A DNA stretch of 64,000 nt from Peptoniphilus genitalis (GTDB taxonomy: Bacteria; Bacillota; Clostridia; Tissierellales; Peptoniphilaceae), in contig NZ_CP097885.1 of NCBI RefSeq assembly GCF_023614525.1, positions 928,501 through 992,500 of the forward strand, read 5' to 3'. This document shows positions 15,820 through 24,989 of this stretch, piece after piece (position 1 is the first letter of the stretch; each line of letters begins with the position of its first letter). The position numbers and the translations under genes were made by a program. The notes under the pieces are model-generated. The model did no database searches and was not told the DNA's origin. It saw nothing but the letters and a program-made list of their open reading frames with translations.

Positions 15820-16911
15820 TTATTCTGCTAATAATTTTTTTCCAAAATCATCCGCGTAGAAGGCTGCTTCTACAAATTTTTCTTCACTTAGAGCTTTTTC
15901 TGATTTTTGCCATTCTGTTGTTTCATAAACTTTCTTTGCCATTTCTCTTACGTCATCCCTTGTTAAGCCAATTTCTTCAAGGGTTACTGGTAGACCTAAC
16001 TTCTTGTTAAATCTTGCAAGTTTTTCAAACTCTTCATAGTTTTTGTCGTAGGCATGAAGGACTAAAACTCCATAGGATACTAGGACTCCGTGAAGGTATT
16101 CTCCCTCTCTTTTTACTGATGTTGATACATTGTAAAATACATGAGCAAGAGATGAGTTGTAATAATACTTATCTCCATTTGTTAAGTTTGATACATAGCC
16201 AGTGTTAACTAGGATATCTGTTGCAACTTCTTCAACTGCCTTTGATGCCTTGTTTTCTCTTACGTCCTTAAGTCCTTCTTCGCCATATTTTAGGAAGGGC
16301 TCTTGGCAAGTCTTGGCAATGCTAACTCCCATGTTAGCCACAAAGTCTAGGTCTTCTAGTCCCTTTGTCGCAAAGAGAACTTCTGGCTGTTTGCTAAGTC
16401 CATCGCCAATGCCTGCCCAGAAGTATTTTTCTGGCGCTTCAGCAATTGTTTCAACTTCAACAAACATGTGAACTGGTGCTGGGATTAATTCATATCTTAG
16501 GAAGGATTCGTCATCATTATAAACTACTGCAATGGCAGTACCCCCTGCACAGTTGGAGCAAATTGTTGGGAAGGACATGGAAGGTTTATTTAAAAAACCT
16601 GCTAGAACTTTTCCTGTGTCTAGTGCCTTTCCTCCTCCTACTGCAAAAATTACATCTGCCTTTTGGACTTCTTCCTTTTCCATTAGGGCATTGATGTTGT
16701 TTAGGGTACATTCATGTCCATAAACGAATTCGCCAAGGACTTCTACGCTTGAACCCTTTAAGCCATCTCTAATTTTTTGTGAAACTGCCCCAAGGGCTCT
16801 CTTGCCTCCAACTAGGACAACTTTTTTGAATCCGTATTCTTCTACTAACTTGCCTAGTCCTTCATATCCCCTTTGTGATACGCTGTAATTTGTCATCTTA
16901 ACTGTTCTCAT
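15820..16911 (-). CDS. Iron-containing alcohol dehydrogenase family, glycerol-dehydrogenase-like
   Basis: 363 residues of the Fe-ADH/glycerol dehydrogenase superfamily. An N-terminal NAD-binding half carries VVLVGGKRALG and AVGGGKALDTGK. A C-terminal helical half has metal-ligand candidates in GIGDGLSKQPE, LAHVFYN and YLHGVLVSYG. Glycerol dehydrogenase is the nearest guess. E. coli GldA also acts on 1-amino-2-propanol, a threonine-derived compound, which is notable because the operon appears to sense threonine. It lies 16 bases after the YkvI-type transporter gene and shares its T-box leader. AGAGGAG precedes the ATG. Exact substrate unknown. Confidence 0.8.
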   Translation of the reverse strand: MRTVKMTNYSVSQRGYEGLGKLVEEYGFKKVVLVGGKRALGAVSQKIRDGLKGSSVEVLGEFVYGHECTLNNINALMEKEEVQKADVIFAVGGGKALDTGKVLAGFLNKPSMSFPTICSNCAGGTAIAVVYNDDESFLRYELIPAPVHMFVEVETIAEAPEKYFWAGIGDGLSKQPEVLFATKGLEDLDFVANMGVSIAKTCQEPFLKYGEEGLKDVRENKASKAVEEVATDILVNTGYVSNLTNGDKYYYNSSLAHVFYNVSTSVKREGEYLHGVLVSYGVLVLHAYDKNYEEFEKLARFNKKLGLPVTLEEIGLTRDDVREMAKKVYETTEWQKSEKALSEEKFVEAAFYADDFGKKLLAE

Positions 16912-16927
16912 CTTTTTTCTCCTCTGA

Positions 16928-18079
16928 TTAATCTAATACAAATTCTCTTCTAACTTCTGGTTGTAAATACTTTTTATTTTTGTAATATCCTACTGTTGTA
17001 AAAGGAAGGACTATAAATAATATTGCTATATAGCCACAATAACCGTAGCCGTATTTTATTATATTTGTAAGACCTGCCATTGATATTGCCATTGATAGGA
17101 CAAGTATTCCCACTGCAAGTCCAAATCTTCTAAGTTCTAGGGATTCAACTTTTCTTAGGGCCTTTGAATTTTCAAATCTTGAAACAAAGCCAAAGATTAT
17201 TGAAACTCCAGAAGACAATAGGCAAAGTACAAGGGATATCACATAAAATGCAGTCATCCACTTAAAGCCCATGGCATTTGTAGATGTAAGGGTTGGTATA
17301 ACTTCTCCTCCTTCTAGGCCTGTGTAGTAACCTCTCCAAACCAAGAGCATAAGAACTGAAAGTCCCAGTGCCAAGGAGTTTATTAGGCAAGATAGTTTCA
17401 TTGATTTTGAAACTTCTCTCTCACTATTTAAAACTCTTGAACAGGAAATCATGGAAGGTATTTGCACACATTGAAATCCTGCATAGATAAATCCGTTAAA
17501 TATCGCCTTGTCTAGGTTTGAAAAACCTGTCTTTGAAAAGTTACTTGTTAAAACTCCTACTAGGTCTCCCTTAAAAGATCCAACTAGATAGATTAAAACT
17601 GAAGTAACAAGGATCACCATTCCCATTAGTGTTCCCACATTTCTTACAAGTCTTTCGCCAAATATTGCTAGCATAAGAGTTAATACACTAACCCCCAGGA
17701 CTGACAAGCCGTAGTTGAAATTAAAAAATTCCTTTAGGGCTGAAGCAGATCCTGATATTGTACTTGCTATTACCATCACTACCATGATGTAGTAAAATCC
17801 TTCAAAAACAAGTTCCAACTTGTCAAAGGGATGGTAGAGGGTTTCAAAAAGTTCCTTGTAGGACTTTAAACCTCTTGAGTTGTACATTACAATTGCTTCT
17901 TTAAGGGTCCAAGTCAAAAGGACCATTGCAACCACAGCTGACACAAGTCCAGACCAACCAAGCTTTACAAAGTATGTATTTGCTTGGTTACCTGTTGCAA
18001 AACCACCACCAGCGTGTGATGCAAAAAGTACAAATGCTATTGACATAGCAGGCGACATTCTTACTAACTTCTTTTTCAT
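16928..18079 (-). CDS. YkvI-family membrane transporter
   Basis: A 383-residue protein with about ten membrane helices, opening MKKKLVRMSPAMSIAFVLFA and then HAGGGFATGNQ. This is typical of the uncharacterised YkvI family of the APC superfamily, probably amino-acid symporters. An upstream extension to 18130 runs into the T-box terminator. ATG at 18079 follows AAGGAGG with 6-base spacing and is the true start. A T-box leader with a proposed threonine codon controls it, so a threonine transport role is inferred. It is followed by the Fe-ADH gene in the same transcript. Confidence 0.82.
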   Translation of the reverse strand: MKKKLVRMSPAMSIAFVLFASHAGGGFATGNQANTYFVKLGWSGLVSAVVAMVLLTWTLKEAIVMYNSRGLKSYKELFETLYHPFDKLELVFEGFYYIMVVMVIASTISGSASALKEFFNFNYGLSVLGVSVLTLMLAIFGERLVRNVGTLMGMVILVTSVLIYLVGSFKGDLVGVLTSNFSKTGFSNLDKAIFNGFIYAGFQCVQIPSMISCSRVLNSEREVSKSMKLSCLINSLALGLSVLMLLVWRGYYTGLEGGEVIPTLTSTNAMGFKWMTAFYVISLVLCLLSSGVSIIFGFVSRFENSKALRKVESLELRRFGLAVGILVLSMAISMAGLTNIIKYGYGYCGYIAILFIVLPFTTVGYYKNKKYLQPEVRREFVLD

Positions 18080-18103
18080 TTTTTTCCTCCTTGGGCACCT
18101 AAT

Positions 18104-18399
18104 AAAAAAACCCCGTCTCTTTATATACAAAGAGACGAGGTTAATAAACTCGCGGTACCACTCTAATTCATCTTAATGATGCACTTATCCAATAATGAAC
18201 TTCTCTGTAACGGGAGACCCCGAAAAAACCTACTTATTTCTGTTCAGCCTTCCTGTTCCGTGGCTAGTGTTCAGTAAATTCCTTAATTTGCCTCTCAGCT
18301 AATGGCAATTCTCTGTAAAAAATTTCTCTACCTACTTTTCCACTTCAAAACATTTGAAATAAAAATTAAATTCTTGATTCAAAAGAATTTTTTAATTTA
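18104..18399 (-). promoter_or_regulatory. T-box leader (tRNA-sensing), probable threonine specificity
   Basis: The canonical T-box AGAGTGGTACCGCG lies at 18151-18164 (minus strand). A terminator hairpin with CGTCTCTTT/AAAGAGACG arms and a T-run follows at 18104-18140. Upstream are the Stem II element AAGTAGG...CCCGTTA and a Stem I with an AGTA motif and the distal GCTGAGAG loop. Opposite AGTA, GAA-C-ACT-A places ACT (18266-18268, Thr) in the specifier position. Two other GAAC motifs nearby make the reading less than certain. The RNA precedes the YkvI-type transporter. Confidence 0.9.
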
Positions 18400-18405
18400 A
18401 ATGGT

Positions 18406-18434
18406 ATTTTAAATAATACAAAATAAAAAGTCAA
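18406..18434 (-). promoter_or_regulatory. Promoter of the T-box operon
   Basis: Minus-strand TTGACT (18429-18434) and TAAAAT (18406-18411) are 17 bases apart, placing the start of the T-box RNA near 18399. Between here and the glpK terminator (18435-18664) the DNA is plain AT-rich with no other feature seen. Confidence 0.65.
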
Positions 18435-18664
18435 CAGTATTTTTAAAAAATTTTTTAATATTATAAATTATTGTTCAAAATAAATACAAGTTTACATTGC
18501 TGGAAAGTTGTAAAATCTTTGTTTTGTAAGGTCTAAGTATAGAGGCTAATTTTCTAAAAAATTTATAAATTTAATTTTAAAATCATAAAAGTATTTGCTT
18601 CAAATTAATTTAAACTCATAAGTTCATAAATAAAAATACAAAAAATTTATATTTAAATAACAAA

Positions 18665-18697
18665 AAGCCAGATCTACTTTTAAGGTAAAACTGGCTT
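18665..18697 (-). terminator. Terminator of glpK
   Basis: AAGCCAG (18665-18671) pairs with CTGGCTT (18691-18697); the minus strand continues into TTTTTG. It lies about 30 bases beyond the glpK stop. Confidence 0.75.
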
Positions 18698-18725
18698 ATA
18701 AATAATAAATTTTAAAATCGAAAAA

Positions 18726-20213
18726 CTATTTTGCCCAATTCATCGAATATTTTACAGCTTCGTGCCATCTTGCCATCTTTTTGTTTCTCTCGTACTCATC
18801 CATTTCTGGGTCGAAGCACTTATCTATGGCATTGTTTTCTCTTATTTCGTCAATGTCCTTCCAAAATCCCACAGCAAGTCCTGCCATGTAGCAGGCTCCT
18901 AGGGCAGTTAATTCTACAACCTTTGGCCTTTCAATGTGGACGTCAACTATGTCAGACAAAAATTTCATCAGGAAGTTGTTCTTGCTGACTCCACCGTCAA
19001 CTGTTAGGGACCTGATTTTTGTATTTGAATCCTCCTGCATTGCCCTTATTACATCGCAAGATAAGTAGGCAATTGCTTCTAAGGCAGCCCTTACAATGTG
19101 ATACTTATTTACAGACCCTGTGAGCCCAACTATAGACCCCCTTGCATATTGATCCCAGTAGGGTGCACCTAGACCTGTGAAGGCTGGTATAAAATAGCAG
19201 TCATTGGTGTCTTCCACCTTATTCGCCATGTATTCAGAGTCATCTGCCTGGTCAATTATCCTCAAGTTATCACGCATAAAGTCTATACATGAACCTGCTT
19301 CAAATATAGATCCTTCAAGAGCATACTTAATTTGCCCATTCATAGCCCAGGCTATAGTTGTCACAAGTCCATTTTGTGACCTAATTAGCTCATCTCCTGT
19401 ATTCATTAGGATAAAGGCACCTGTCCCAAAGGTAGACTTTGCCATCCCCTTTTCAAAGGATGCTGTACCAAAAAGTGATGACTGCTGGTCGCCAATTGCC
19501 CCTGCTATAGGAATTTCACAGCCAAGGTACTTTGACTTGCACTTTCCATAGACTTGGCTAGAATTTTTTATCTCTGGAAGCATGGACCTTGGTATGTCAA
19601 AAATCTCAAGAAGCTCATCGTCCCACTTCTTCTCTTTTATGTTAAAGAGCATAGTCCTTGAGGCATTGGTGTAGTCTGTTATGTGGACTTCTCCATCTGT
19701 TAGTTTATAAATGAGATAGGTCTCAACTGTACCAAAGAGGAGGTCGCCCCTTTCTGCCATCTCCCTTGCTCCTTCCACATTTTCCAAAATCCACCTAATT
19801 TTTGTGGCAGAAAAATAGGGGTCAATAACAAGACCTGTCTTTTCCCTTATAGTTTCTTCCAGGCCTCTTTCCTTTAATTCTTCACAATATTTTGAAGTCC
19901 TCTTACACTGCCAGACAATTGCATTGTAAACTGGCTCCATGGTCTTCTTGTTCCATACAATTGTTGTTTCCCTTTGGTTTGTTATACCAATTGCTGCTAT
20001 GTCCTTGGGGTCAATTTCCTTCCTGGACATGGCTTCCACTGCTGTACCAATTTGCTTGGACCACAAGTCGTCTGGCTCTTCTTCTACATAGCCAGGCTTT
20101 GGAAAGTGCTTGATAAGGTCCTTTTGGGCAACAGAAACTGGATTTCCCTTTTTATCAAAAATTATAGTTCTAGCAGATGTTGTACCTGCATCAAATGCCA
20201 TTATGTATTTCAT
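18726..20213 (-). CDS. glpK: Glycerol kinase
   Basis: A 495-residue FGGY-family kinase that phosphorylates glycerol to sn-glycerol 3-phosphate. The N-terminal phosphate-binding motif is FDAGTTSARTIIFD. Substrate-region motifs include GITNQRETT and NAIVWQCKRT. The C-terminal ATP-binding signature lies in TVDGGVSKNNFLMKFLSDI. Full family length. It stands alone: no glpF or glpD gene adjoins it. A TATAAT at 20229-20234 (minus) is a likely -10. Glycerol could enter through another locus or by diffusion. Confidence 0.95.
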   Translation of the reverse strand: MKYIMAFDAGTTSARTIIFDKKGNPVSVAQKDLIKHFPKPGYVEEEPDDLWSKQIGTAVEAMSRKEIDPKDIAAIGITNQRETTIVWNKKTMEPVYNAIVWQCKRTSKYCEELKERGLEETIREKTGLVIDPYFSATKIRWILENVEGAREMAERGDLLFGTVETYLIYKLTDGEVHITDYTNASRTMLFNIKEKKWDDELLEIFDIPRSMLPEIKNSSQVYGKCKSKYLGCEIPIAGAIGDQQSSLFGTASFEKGMAKSTFGTGAFILMNTGDELIRSQNGLVTTIAWAMNGQIKYALEGSIFEAGSCIDFMRDNLRIIDQADDSEYMANKVEDTNDCYFIPAFTGLGAPYWDQYARGSIVGLTGSVNKYHIVRAALEAIAYLSCDVIRAMQEDSNTKIRSLTVDGGVSKNNFLMKFLSDIVDVHIERPKVVELTALGACYMAGLAVGFWKDIDEIRENNAIDKCFDPEMDEYERNKKMARWHEAVKYSMNWAK

Positions 20214-20382
20214 CTTATCACCAATTTAATTATAACATTTTTAATATTTTTTTCTTTTTTTTTACAAATTATGTGTGAATCATAAGCTTGCAATTTTTAA
20301 TTTACAATTTTTTATTTTTAATTAGTGACAAAGCACTAACTAATAAATTATTATTTTTTTTGATTTTTAAAATCACGAAAAA

Positions 20383-20412
20383 AAGTGCCGGACTAGCCGA
20401 CACTTTTTTTCT
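20383..20412 (-). terminator. Terminator of the gyrase-sigma operon
   Basis: AAGTG-CGG (20383-20391) pairs with CCG-CACTT (20397-20405) with one internal mismatch. The minus strand continues into a T-run. It starts directly after the last gene of the long leftward train. Confidence 0.8.
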
Positions 20413-21084
20413 TTATTTATTTTCTTTTTCTTTGTCTTCTTCTTTAGCTTTTTCGTCGATTCTCTCAACAGAAACAGTTTCTATAACGCCACCGCTTGCC
20501 ATCTTGACAATTTGGAAGATGTATTCGCCATCGTCGACAATAACTCCAACTTCTGCTTCTTCTGCATTCTTAATAAGAAGACCAGCTACGTAACCACCAA
20601 TTGTTGTAGTCTCGCCTGCCTCAATATCAAATCCATACCTCTTGTTTAGGATCTTCACAGGAGTTGATGCAGAGTATTCATTATCTTCTCCTTCTGCGTC
20701 CATATTTACCCCTGTCAACAAGAACTTCCTAACAGCGAAGAGTACTGCTATGGCTATAGTTGCTATAAGTAAATCAAGCATGTTGTCAGAGTAAACTAAC
20801 ATCTTTCTAGAAATTACAAGCAAGATCAAGTGAATGATGTTGGTGTCTGTATGTGCAATCATAAGTACCACAAACTCTATGGCTATTACTAGCAATAGGA
20901 CGTGGGATAGAAAATTTTGAAATATTTCATAAGATAGACCAGCATCACTTGTAAGTATCTTGAAATAATACTTCATAATATCTGGCACTGAAACTATTAC
21001 GCCAGCTATTAGCAGAACTGATACAACTATTTCAAAGGTATTCACTAATTTCAAAAGTGTAACCAGGTATCTATTTCTATTCAT
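20413..21084 (-). CDS. Membrane protein with PsiE-like helices and CorC/HlyC transporter-associated domain
   Basis: 223 residues. About four membrane helices occupy residues 15-120 (FEIVVSVLLIAGVIVSV onward), resembling PsiE-type proteins. A cytoplasmic C-terminal domain (about 140-210, YGFDIEAGETTTIGGYVAG) resembles the CorC_HlyC transporter-associated fold. The tail is acidic and Lys/Glu-rich. The start overlaps the last base of sigB, so it is the final member of the rsbV-rsbW-sigB module. It could be a membrane output or sensor of that module (inference). Confidence 0.7.
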   Translation of the reverse strand: MNRNRYLVTLLKLVNTFEIVVSVLLIAGVIVSVPDIMKYYFKILTSDAGLSYEIFQNFLSHVLLLVIAIEFVVLMIAHTDTNIIHLILLVISRKMLVYSDNMLDLLIATIAIAVLFAVRKFLLTGVNMDAEGEDNEYSASTPVKILNKRYGFDIEAGETTTIGGYVAGLLIKNAEEAEVGVIVDDGEYIFQIVKMASGGVIETVSVERIDEKAKEEDKEKENK

Positions 21085-21869
21085 TATACCTCCATAGTCT
21101 TAGCGACTTCTTTTCTCATCTTTTCCAAGACCTTCTTCTCAATCCTTGAAACTGTCATTTGAGAAATATTTAATTTCTTTGCAATTACAACTTGGGTCTT
21201 CTTGTTAAAGTATCTGTCAATTAGAATAGTCCTCTCAACTTCGTCTAAGTTCTCCATAGCCTTCTTAAAGAAGTCATTGGATTCTATCTTGTCAAAGTAG
21301 GCTTCTTCCACTCCAATTAAGTCAGATAGGTTGACTTCACTTTCATCTCCAGATTCATAAGTTACATCGAGAGATTGTGGTGTATAAACCTTGGATGCCT
21401 CCATTGCCTCCATGACTTCTTCTGGTGTTGAGTCCAAATACTCTGCAATCTCGTCTATAGTAGGAGTCTTTTGATACTTTTGTGCAAGGCTCACAGTTGC
21501 ATTGGAAATTTTCTTTGAAAGTTCTTGGATTCTCCTTGGGACCCTAATAGTCCAACCATTGTCCCTAAAATATTTTTTTATTTCTCCAATTATTGTTGGA
21601 GTGGCAAAGGAAGAAAATTCAAATCCCTTTTCAGGGTCGTATCTTTCAATGGCATAGATTAGACCAATTGATGCCACCTGGTAGATGTCGTCATAATCTA
21701 TTCCCCTGCCTGTATATTTTTTAGATAGGATTTCTGCAATGTAAAGGTGTTCCTCTATAAGGATATCTCTTATTTCTTGATCTTTTGTCTCGTGATATTC
21801 CTTAAAGAGGTCCTTTCTCTCTTCCTTTGTTAGTCTTCTATCTAAATTGTTGTATTCTTTTAAATTCAT
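21084..21869 (-). CDS. sigB: SigB/SigF-type alternative sigma factor
   Basis: A 261-residue sigma-70 group 3 protein. Region 2 includes YDDIYQVASIGLIYAIERYD and FSSFATPTIIGEIKKYFRD. Region 3 starts at RVPRRIQELSKKI. Region 4 carries a helix-turn-helix, QVVIAKKLNISQMTVSRIEK. It resembles the SigB/SigF/SigG family normally held by an RsbW/SpoIIAB anti-sigma factor. The two genes upstream are exactly an RsbV-like and an RsbW-like protein. Expected to direct a stress or stationary-phase regulon. The organism's other genes here give no sign of sporulation. Confidence 0.9.
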   Translation of the reverse strand: MNLKEYNNLDRRLTKEERKDLFKEYHETKDQEIRDILIEEHLYIAEILSKKYTGRGIDYDDIYQVASIGLIYAIERYDPEKGFEFSSFATPTIIGEIKKYFRDNGWTIRVPRRIQELSKKISNATVSLAQKYQKTPTIDEIAEYLDSTPEEVMEAMEASKVYTPQSLDVTYESGDESEVNLSDLIGVEEAYFDKIESNDFFKKAMENLDEVERTILIDRYFNKKTQVVIAKKLNISQMTVSRIEKKVLEKMRKEVAKTMEV

Positions 21870-21878
21870 AGCAGACCC

Positions 21879-22229
21879 TTATAATTTTTTAGATAAAATA
21901 AATTTACTTCCATCAAAATGAGATTCATCTACAAGACAGTCTATAATAGTCTTTGCAAGAGATAGGTCTTCAGATGCTTCTAATTTTTCCTCGCTAATTT
22001 CACTTACACAAATTTTTATATTTTTATCTTCTTCTATTTCAAAGACCAAGTCTATGTGGTCATCTTCAGTTAACTCGTGACAAATATTTAAACTTTCTGT
22101 CACAGCCATTTTTATATCTTCTATTTCTTCAATATCCCTATTTAGGATATTTAAAATGCCAGAAAGCATAAGCCTAACTGTAGAAAAATATTTGGCGTCA
22201 TTGGGTATTTGATATTTTAAAGTATCCAT
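21879..22229 (-). CDS. RsbW-like anti-sigma factor with degenerate ATP-binding motifs
   Basis: 116 residues, between an anti-anti-sigma gene and a SigB-type gene, so by position the anti-sigma factor. It shares the overall GHKL-type layout (KMAVTESLNICHEL helix; LAKTIIDCLVDE near the end), but the N-box spacing is shortened and the Asp-x-Gly-x-Gly box is missing (CVSEISEEKLEASEDLSL instead). ATP binding and kinase activity are therefore doubtful. ATG at 22229 is preferred to one 10 codons earlier: GGGGG precedes it and the earlier start would overlap rsbV. Family assignment is partly by context. Confidence 0.75.
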   Translation of the reverse strand: MDTLKYQIPNDAKYFSTVRLMLSGILNILNRDIEEIEDIKMAVTESLNICHELTEDDHIDLVFEIEEDKNIKICVSEISEEKLEASEDLSLAKTIIDCLVDESHFDGSKFILSKKL

Positions 22230-22230
22230 A

Positions 22231-22542
22231 TTACCCCCTGATTTCAAACATATCTTCAAGTTTTGTTATCTTAAAGAGTTTCATTATTGAAGGATTTAGG
22301 TTTTCAATTACAATTTTATGGTTTTCTTTTTCCACTTCCTTTAGGATGTAGATAAGGGAACCAAGACCTGTTGAGTCTAGGTATTCTAGCTCTTTACAGT
22401 CAAATAAAATATCCTTTTTATCCTTTTCATAAAACTTTATAGTTTTTTCCTTGAAATTTTTTGTATTATAAACGTCAAGTTCTCCCTTTGGATACAATAC
22501 TAAAAATTCATCAGTATTTTTTGCCTCTAATTTAAATTCCAT
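22231..22542 (-). CDS. rsbV: Anti-sigma factor antagonist (STAS domain), RsbV-like
   Basis: A 103-residue single STAS domain. The phosphorylation-site motif DSTGLGSL is intact, so the protein could be switched by phosphorylation of that Ser. In partner switching, unphosphorylated RsbV binds the anti-sigma factor and frees the sigma factor. It starts 8 bases after gyrA and ends one base before the ATG of the RsbW-like gene. Because that partner lacks clear kinase motifs, the phosphorylating enzyme is uncertain. Confidence 0.88.
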   Translation of the reverse strand: MEFKLEAKNTDEFLVLYPKGELDVYNTKNFKEKTIKFYEKDKKDILFDCKELEYLDSTGLGSLIYILKEVEKENHKIVIENLNPSIMKLFKITKLEDMFEIRG

Positions 22543-22550
22543 AAGGCCTC

Positions 22551-24980
22551 CTAGTCTCCAATATAATTTGCAACAGCTACAACTTTTGCATCTGTCAAAT
22601 TCATAAGTTTAACACCAGATGTGTTTCTTCCTTGGACTGAGATATCTTCAGTTAAAATTCTTATAATAATTCCAGAATTTGCAATTATCATAACGTCGTC
22701 TTCTTTTTCCACAACAGCAGCTGATGCAACATCTCCAGTTTTCTTAGTAATCTTGTAAGTTAGAAGTCCCTTTCCACCCCTGTTTTGTGGTCTGTATTTA
22801 TCTATTTCAGTTAATTTTCCATAACCATTTTCTGATATAACAAGAAGGTACTTGTCATCTACTACAAGATCAGATGAAACTACAATGTCATCCTTATCAA
22901 GGTCCATGGACTTAACTCCCATGGAGTTTCTTCCAGATTTTCTAACTTGTTCTTCATTAAATCTAATTGATAGACCCTTTTTAGTTACAAGTATTACATC
23001 TTCATCATCTTTAGTCAAATGAACGTCGATTAATTTGTCGCCTTCATTTAATTTTATAGCAATGATACCAGATTTTCTAATATTTTTATAATCCTTAAAT
23101 GGTGTCCTCTTAATAAGTCCCTTTTCAGTTACCATTAAGAAGTTAAGGTCTGGGTCATATTCCTTAACAGGTATTATGGAAGTTACCCTCTCATCTTCAT
23201 CTAAGTCAAGTAGGTTAATTATAGCTGTACCCCTTGATGTCCTAGAGTCTTCTGGAATTTCATAAGCCTTTAACTTAAAGACATTTCCAAGAGATGTGAA
23301 GAATAAAATCATATCATGAGTAGATGTGACAAATAATTCTTTGACAAAGTCCTTGTCCCTCATATTGCCAGAAGAAACTCCCCTGCCACCTCTTTTTTGT
23401 GGCTTATAAGTTCCCTCACTCATTCTCTTGATATAACCAAATTGAGTAAGAGTTATAACAACATCCTCTTTCTTTATAATATCTTCGATCTCTATGTCAG
23501 TTCTAGCATGTGAAATGACAGTTCTTCTTAAGTCACCATATTTTTCTTTTATTTCAAGAAGTTCTTCCTTGATTAGGTTCATAAGAACATCATTATTTTC
23601 TAAGATTTCCTTAAACCACTTGATATCAGCTTGAAGTTTTTCATATTCAGCTTCAAGTCTATCTCTTTCAAGTCCTGTAAGTCTTCTAATTCTCATATCC
23701 AAGATAGCTTGAGATTGTTCTTCTGTTAATTTAAATTCTTCGTAGAACTTTTCCTTTGCTTCCTTGTCGTCCTTAGATCCCCTAACAATTTTTATAATCC
23801 TATCAATATTGTCAAGAGCTATAAATAGACCTTCAACTATGTGGGCTCTCTTTTCTGCCTTGTCTAAGTCAAACTTTGTTCTTCTAGTTACAACTTCAAC
23901 TTGGTGGTCTACATAATATCTAATAATTTGCTTTAGGTTTAGGATTTCTGGTCTTCCATTTACTAAGGCAAGATTGATAATTCCAAAAGTTGTTTGCATT
24001 TGAGTATTTTTGTAAAGTTTATTTAAAACAACTTCTGCGTTAGCATCTCTTTTTAGTTCAACAATTATGTTGATGCCCTTTCTATTTGAGGCATCAGTAA
24101 TATTTGAAATCCCATCAATAACCTTGTTCTTTGCAAGTTCTGCAATCTTCATAATAAGTGCAGACTTGTTCACTTGGTAAGGAAGCTCTGTTATTACAAT
24201 TTTTTCACGATTGTTCTTAAAGGATTTGATTTCAGCAACTGCCCTTACAGTTATCTTTCCTCTTCCAGTTTCGTAGGCTTCCTTTATCCCTTCAGTTCCC
24301 ATAATTTGAGCGCCTGTAGGAAAGTCTGGTCCCTTGATTATTTGGTTAAGTTCAGAAATTGAAATTTCATCGTTGTCAATGTAGGCTATGATTCCGTCAA
24401 TGGCCTCATTCATGTTGTGAGGAGCCATATTTGTTGCCATACCTACGGCAATACCAGAAGATCCATTTACCAAGAGATTTGGAAATCTTGCTGGAAGTAT
24501 TGTAGGTTCCTTTTCATTTTCATCAAAGTTTGGAACAAAATCAACAGTTTCCTTATTTATATCCCTTAGCATTTCTTCTGCAAGCTTAGTCATCCTAACT
24601 TCTGTATAACGCATAGCCGCAGCCCCGTCACCGTCAATGTTACCAAAGTTACCTTGGCCATCAACTAGGGTATATCTTGTGTTAAAGTCTTGGGCAAGTC
24701 TAACTGTTGCTTCGTAAATAGATGAGTCACCATGAGGGTGATACTTACCCATTACATCCCCAACAAGTCTTGCTGACTTTCTGTAGGGTCCATTGGATGC
24801 AAGATTAAGTCCCTGCATTCCATATAAAATTCTTCTGTGAACTGGTTTTAGTCCATCACGTACATCAGGAAGTGCCCTTGCAACAATTACAGACATTGAA
24901 TAATCAAGATAAGAAGACCTCATCTTTTTATTAATATCTACATCAAGTATTCCTGATTCTATAATATTATTTTCACTCAT
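22551..24980 (-). CDS. gyrA: DNA gyrase subunit A
   Basis: An 809-residue type II topoisomerase subunit. The N-terminal breakage-reunion domain opens [20 protein letters not shown]. The catalytic Tyr is in [10 protein letters not shown]. The quinolone-resistance region reads [11 protein letters not shown], the sensitive-type residues. The C-terminal beta-pinwheel carries the GyrA-box-like [10 protein letters not shown]. With GyrB it introduces negative supercoils. It lies 9 bases downstream of gyrB and 8 bases upstream of rsbV, an unusual linkage to a sigma-factor module. Confidence 0.98.
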   Translation of the reverse strand: MSENNIIESGILDVDINKKMRSSYLDYSMSVIVARALPDVRDGLKPVHRRILYGMQGLNLASNGPYRKSARLVGDVMGKYHPHGDSSIYEATVRLAQDFNTRYTLVDGQGNFGNIDGDGAAAMRYTEVRMTKLAEEMLRDINKETVDFVPNFDENEKEPTILPARFPNLLVNGSSGIAVGMATNMAPHNMNEAIDGIIAYIDNDEISISELNQIIKGPDFPTGAQIMGTEGIKEAYETGRGKITVRAVAEIKSFKNNREKIVITELPYQVNKSALIMKIAELAKNKVIDGISNITDASNRKGINIIVELKRDANAEVVLNKLYKNTQMQTTFGIINLALVNGRPEILNLKQIIRYYVDHQVEVVTRRTKFDLDKAEKRAHIVEGLFIALDNIDRIIKIVRGSKDDKEAKEKFYEEFKLTEEQSQAILDMRIRRLTGLERDRLEAEYEKLQADIKWFKEILENNDVLMNLIKEELLEIKEKYGDLRRTVISHARTDIEIEDIIKKEDVVITLTQFGYIKRMSEGTYKPQKRGGRGVSSGNMRDKDFVKELFVTSTHDMILFFTSLGNVFKLKAYEIPEDSRTSRGTAIINLLDLDEDERVTSIIPVKEYDPDLNFLMVTEKGLIKRTPFKDYKNIRKSGIIAIKLNEGDKLIDVHLTKDDEDVILVTKKGLSIRFNEEQVRKSGRNSMGVKSMDLDKDDIVVSSDLVVDDKYLLVISENGYGKLTEIDKYRPQNRGGKGLLTYKITKKTGDVASAAVVEKEDDVMIIANSGIIIRILTEDISVQGRNTSGVKLMNLTDAKVVAVANYIGD

Positions 24981-24989
24981 GGTTTACTC

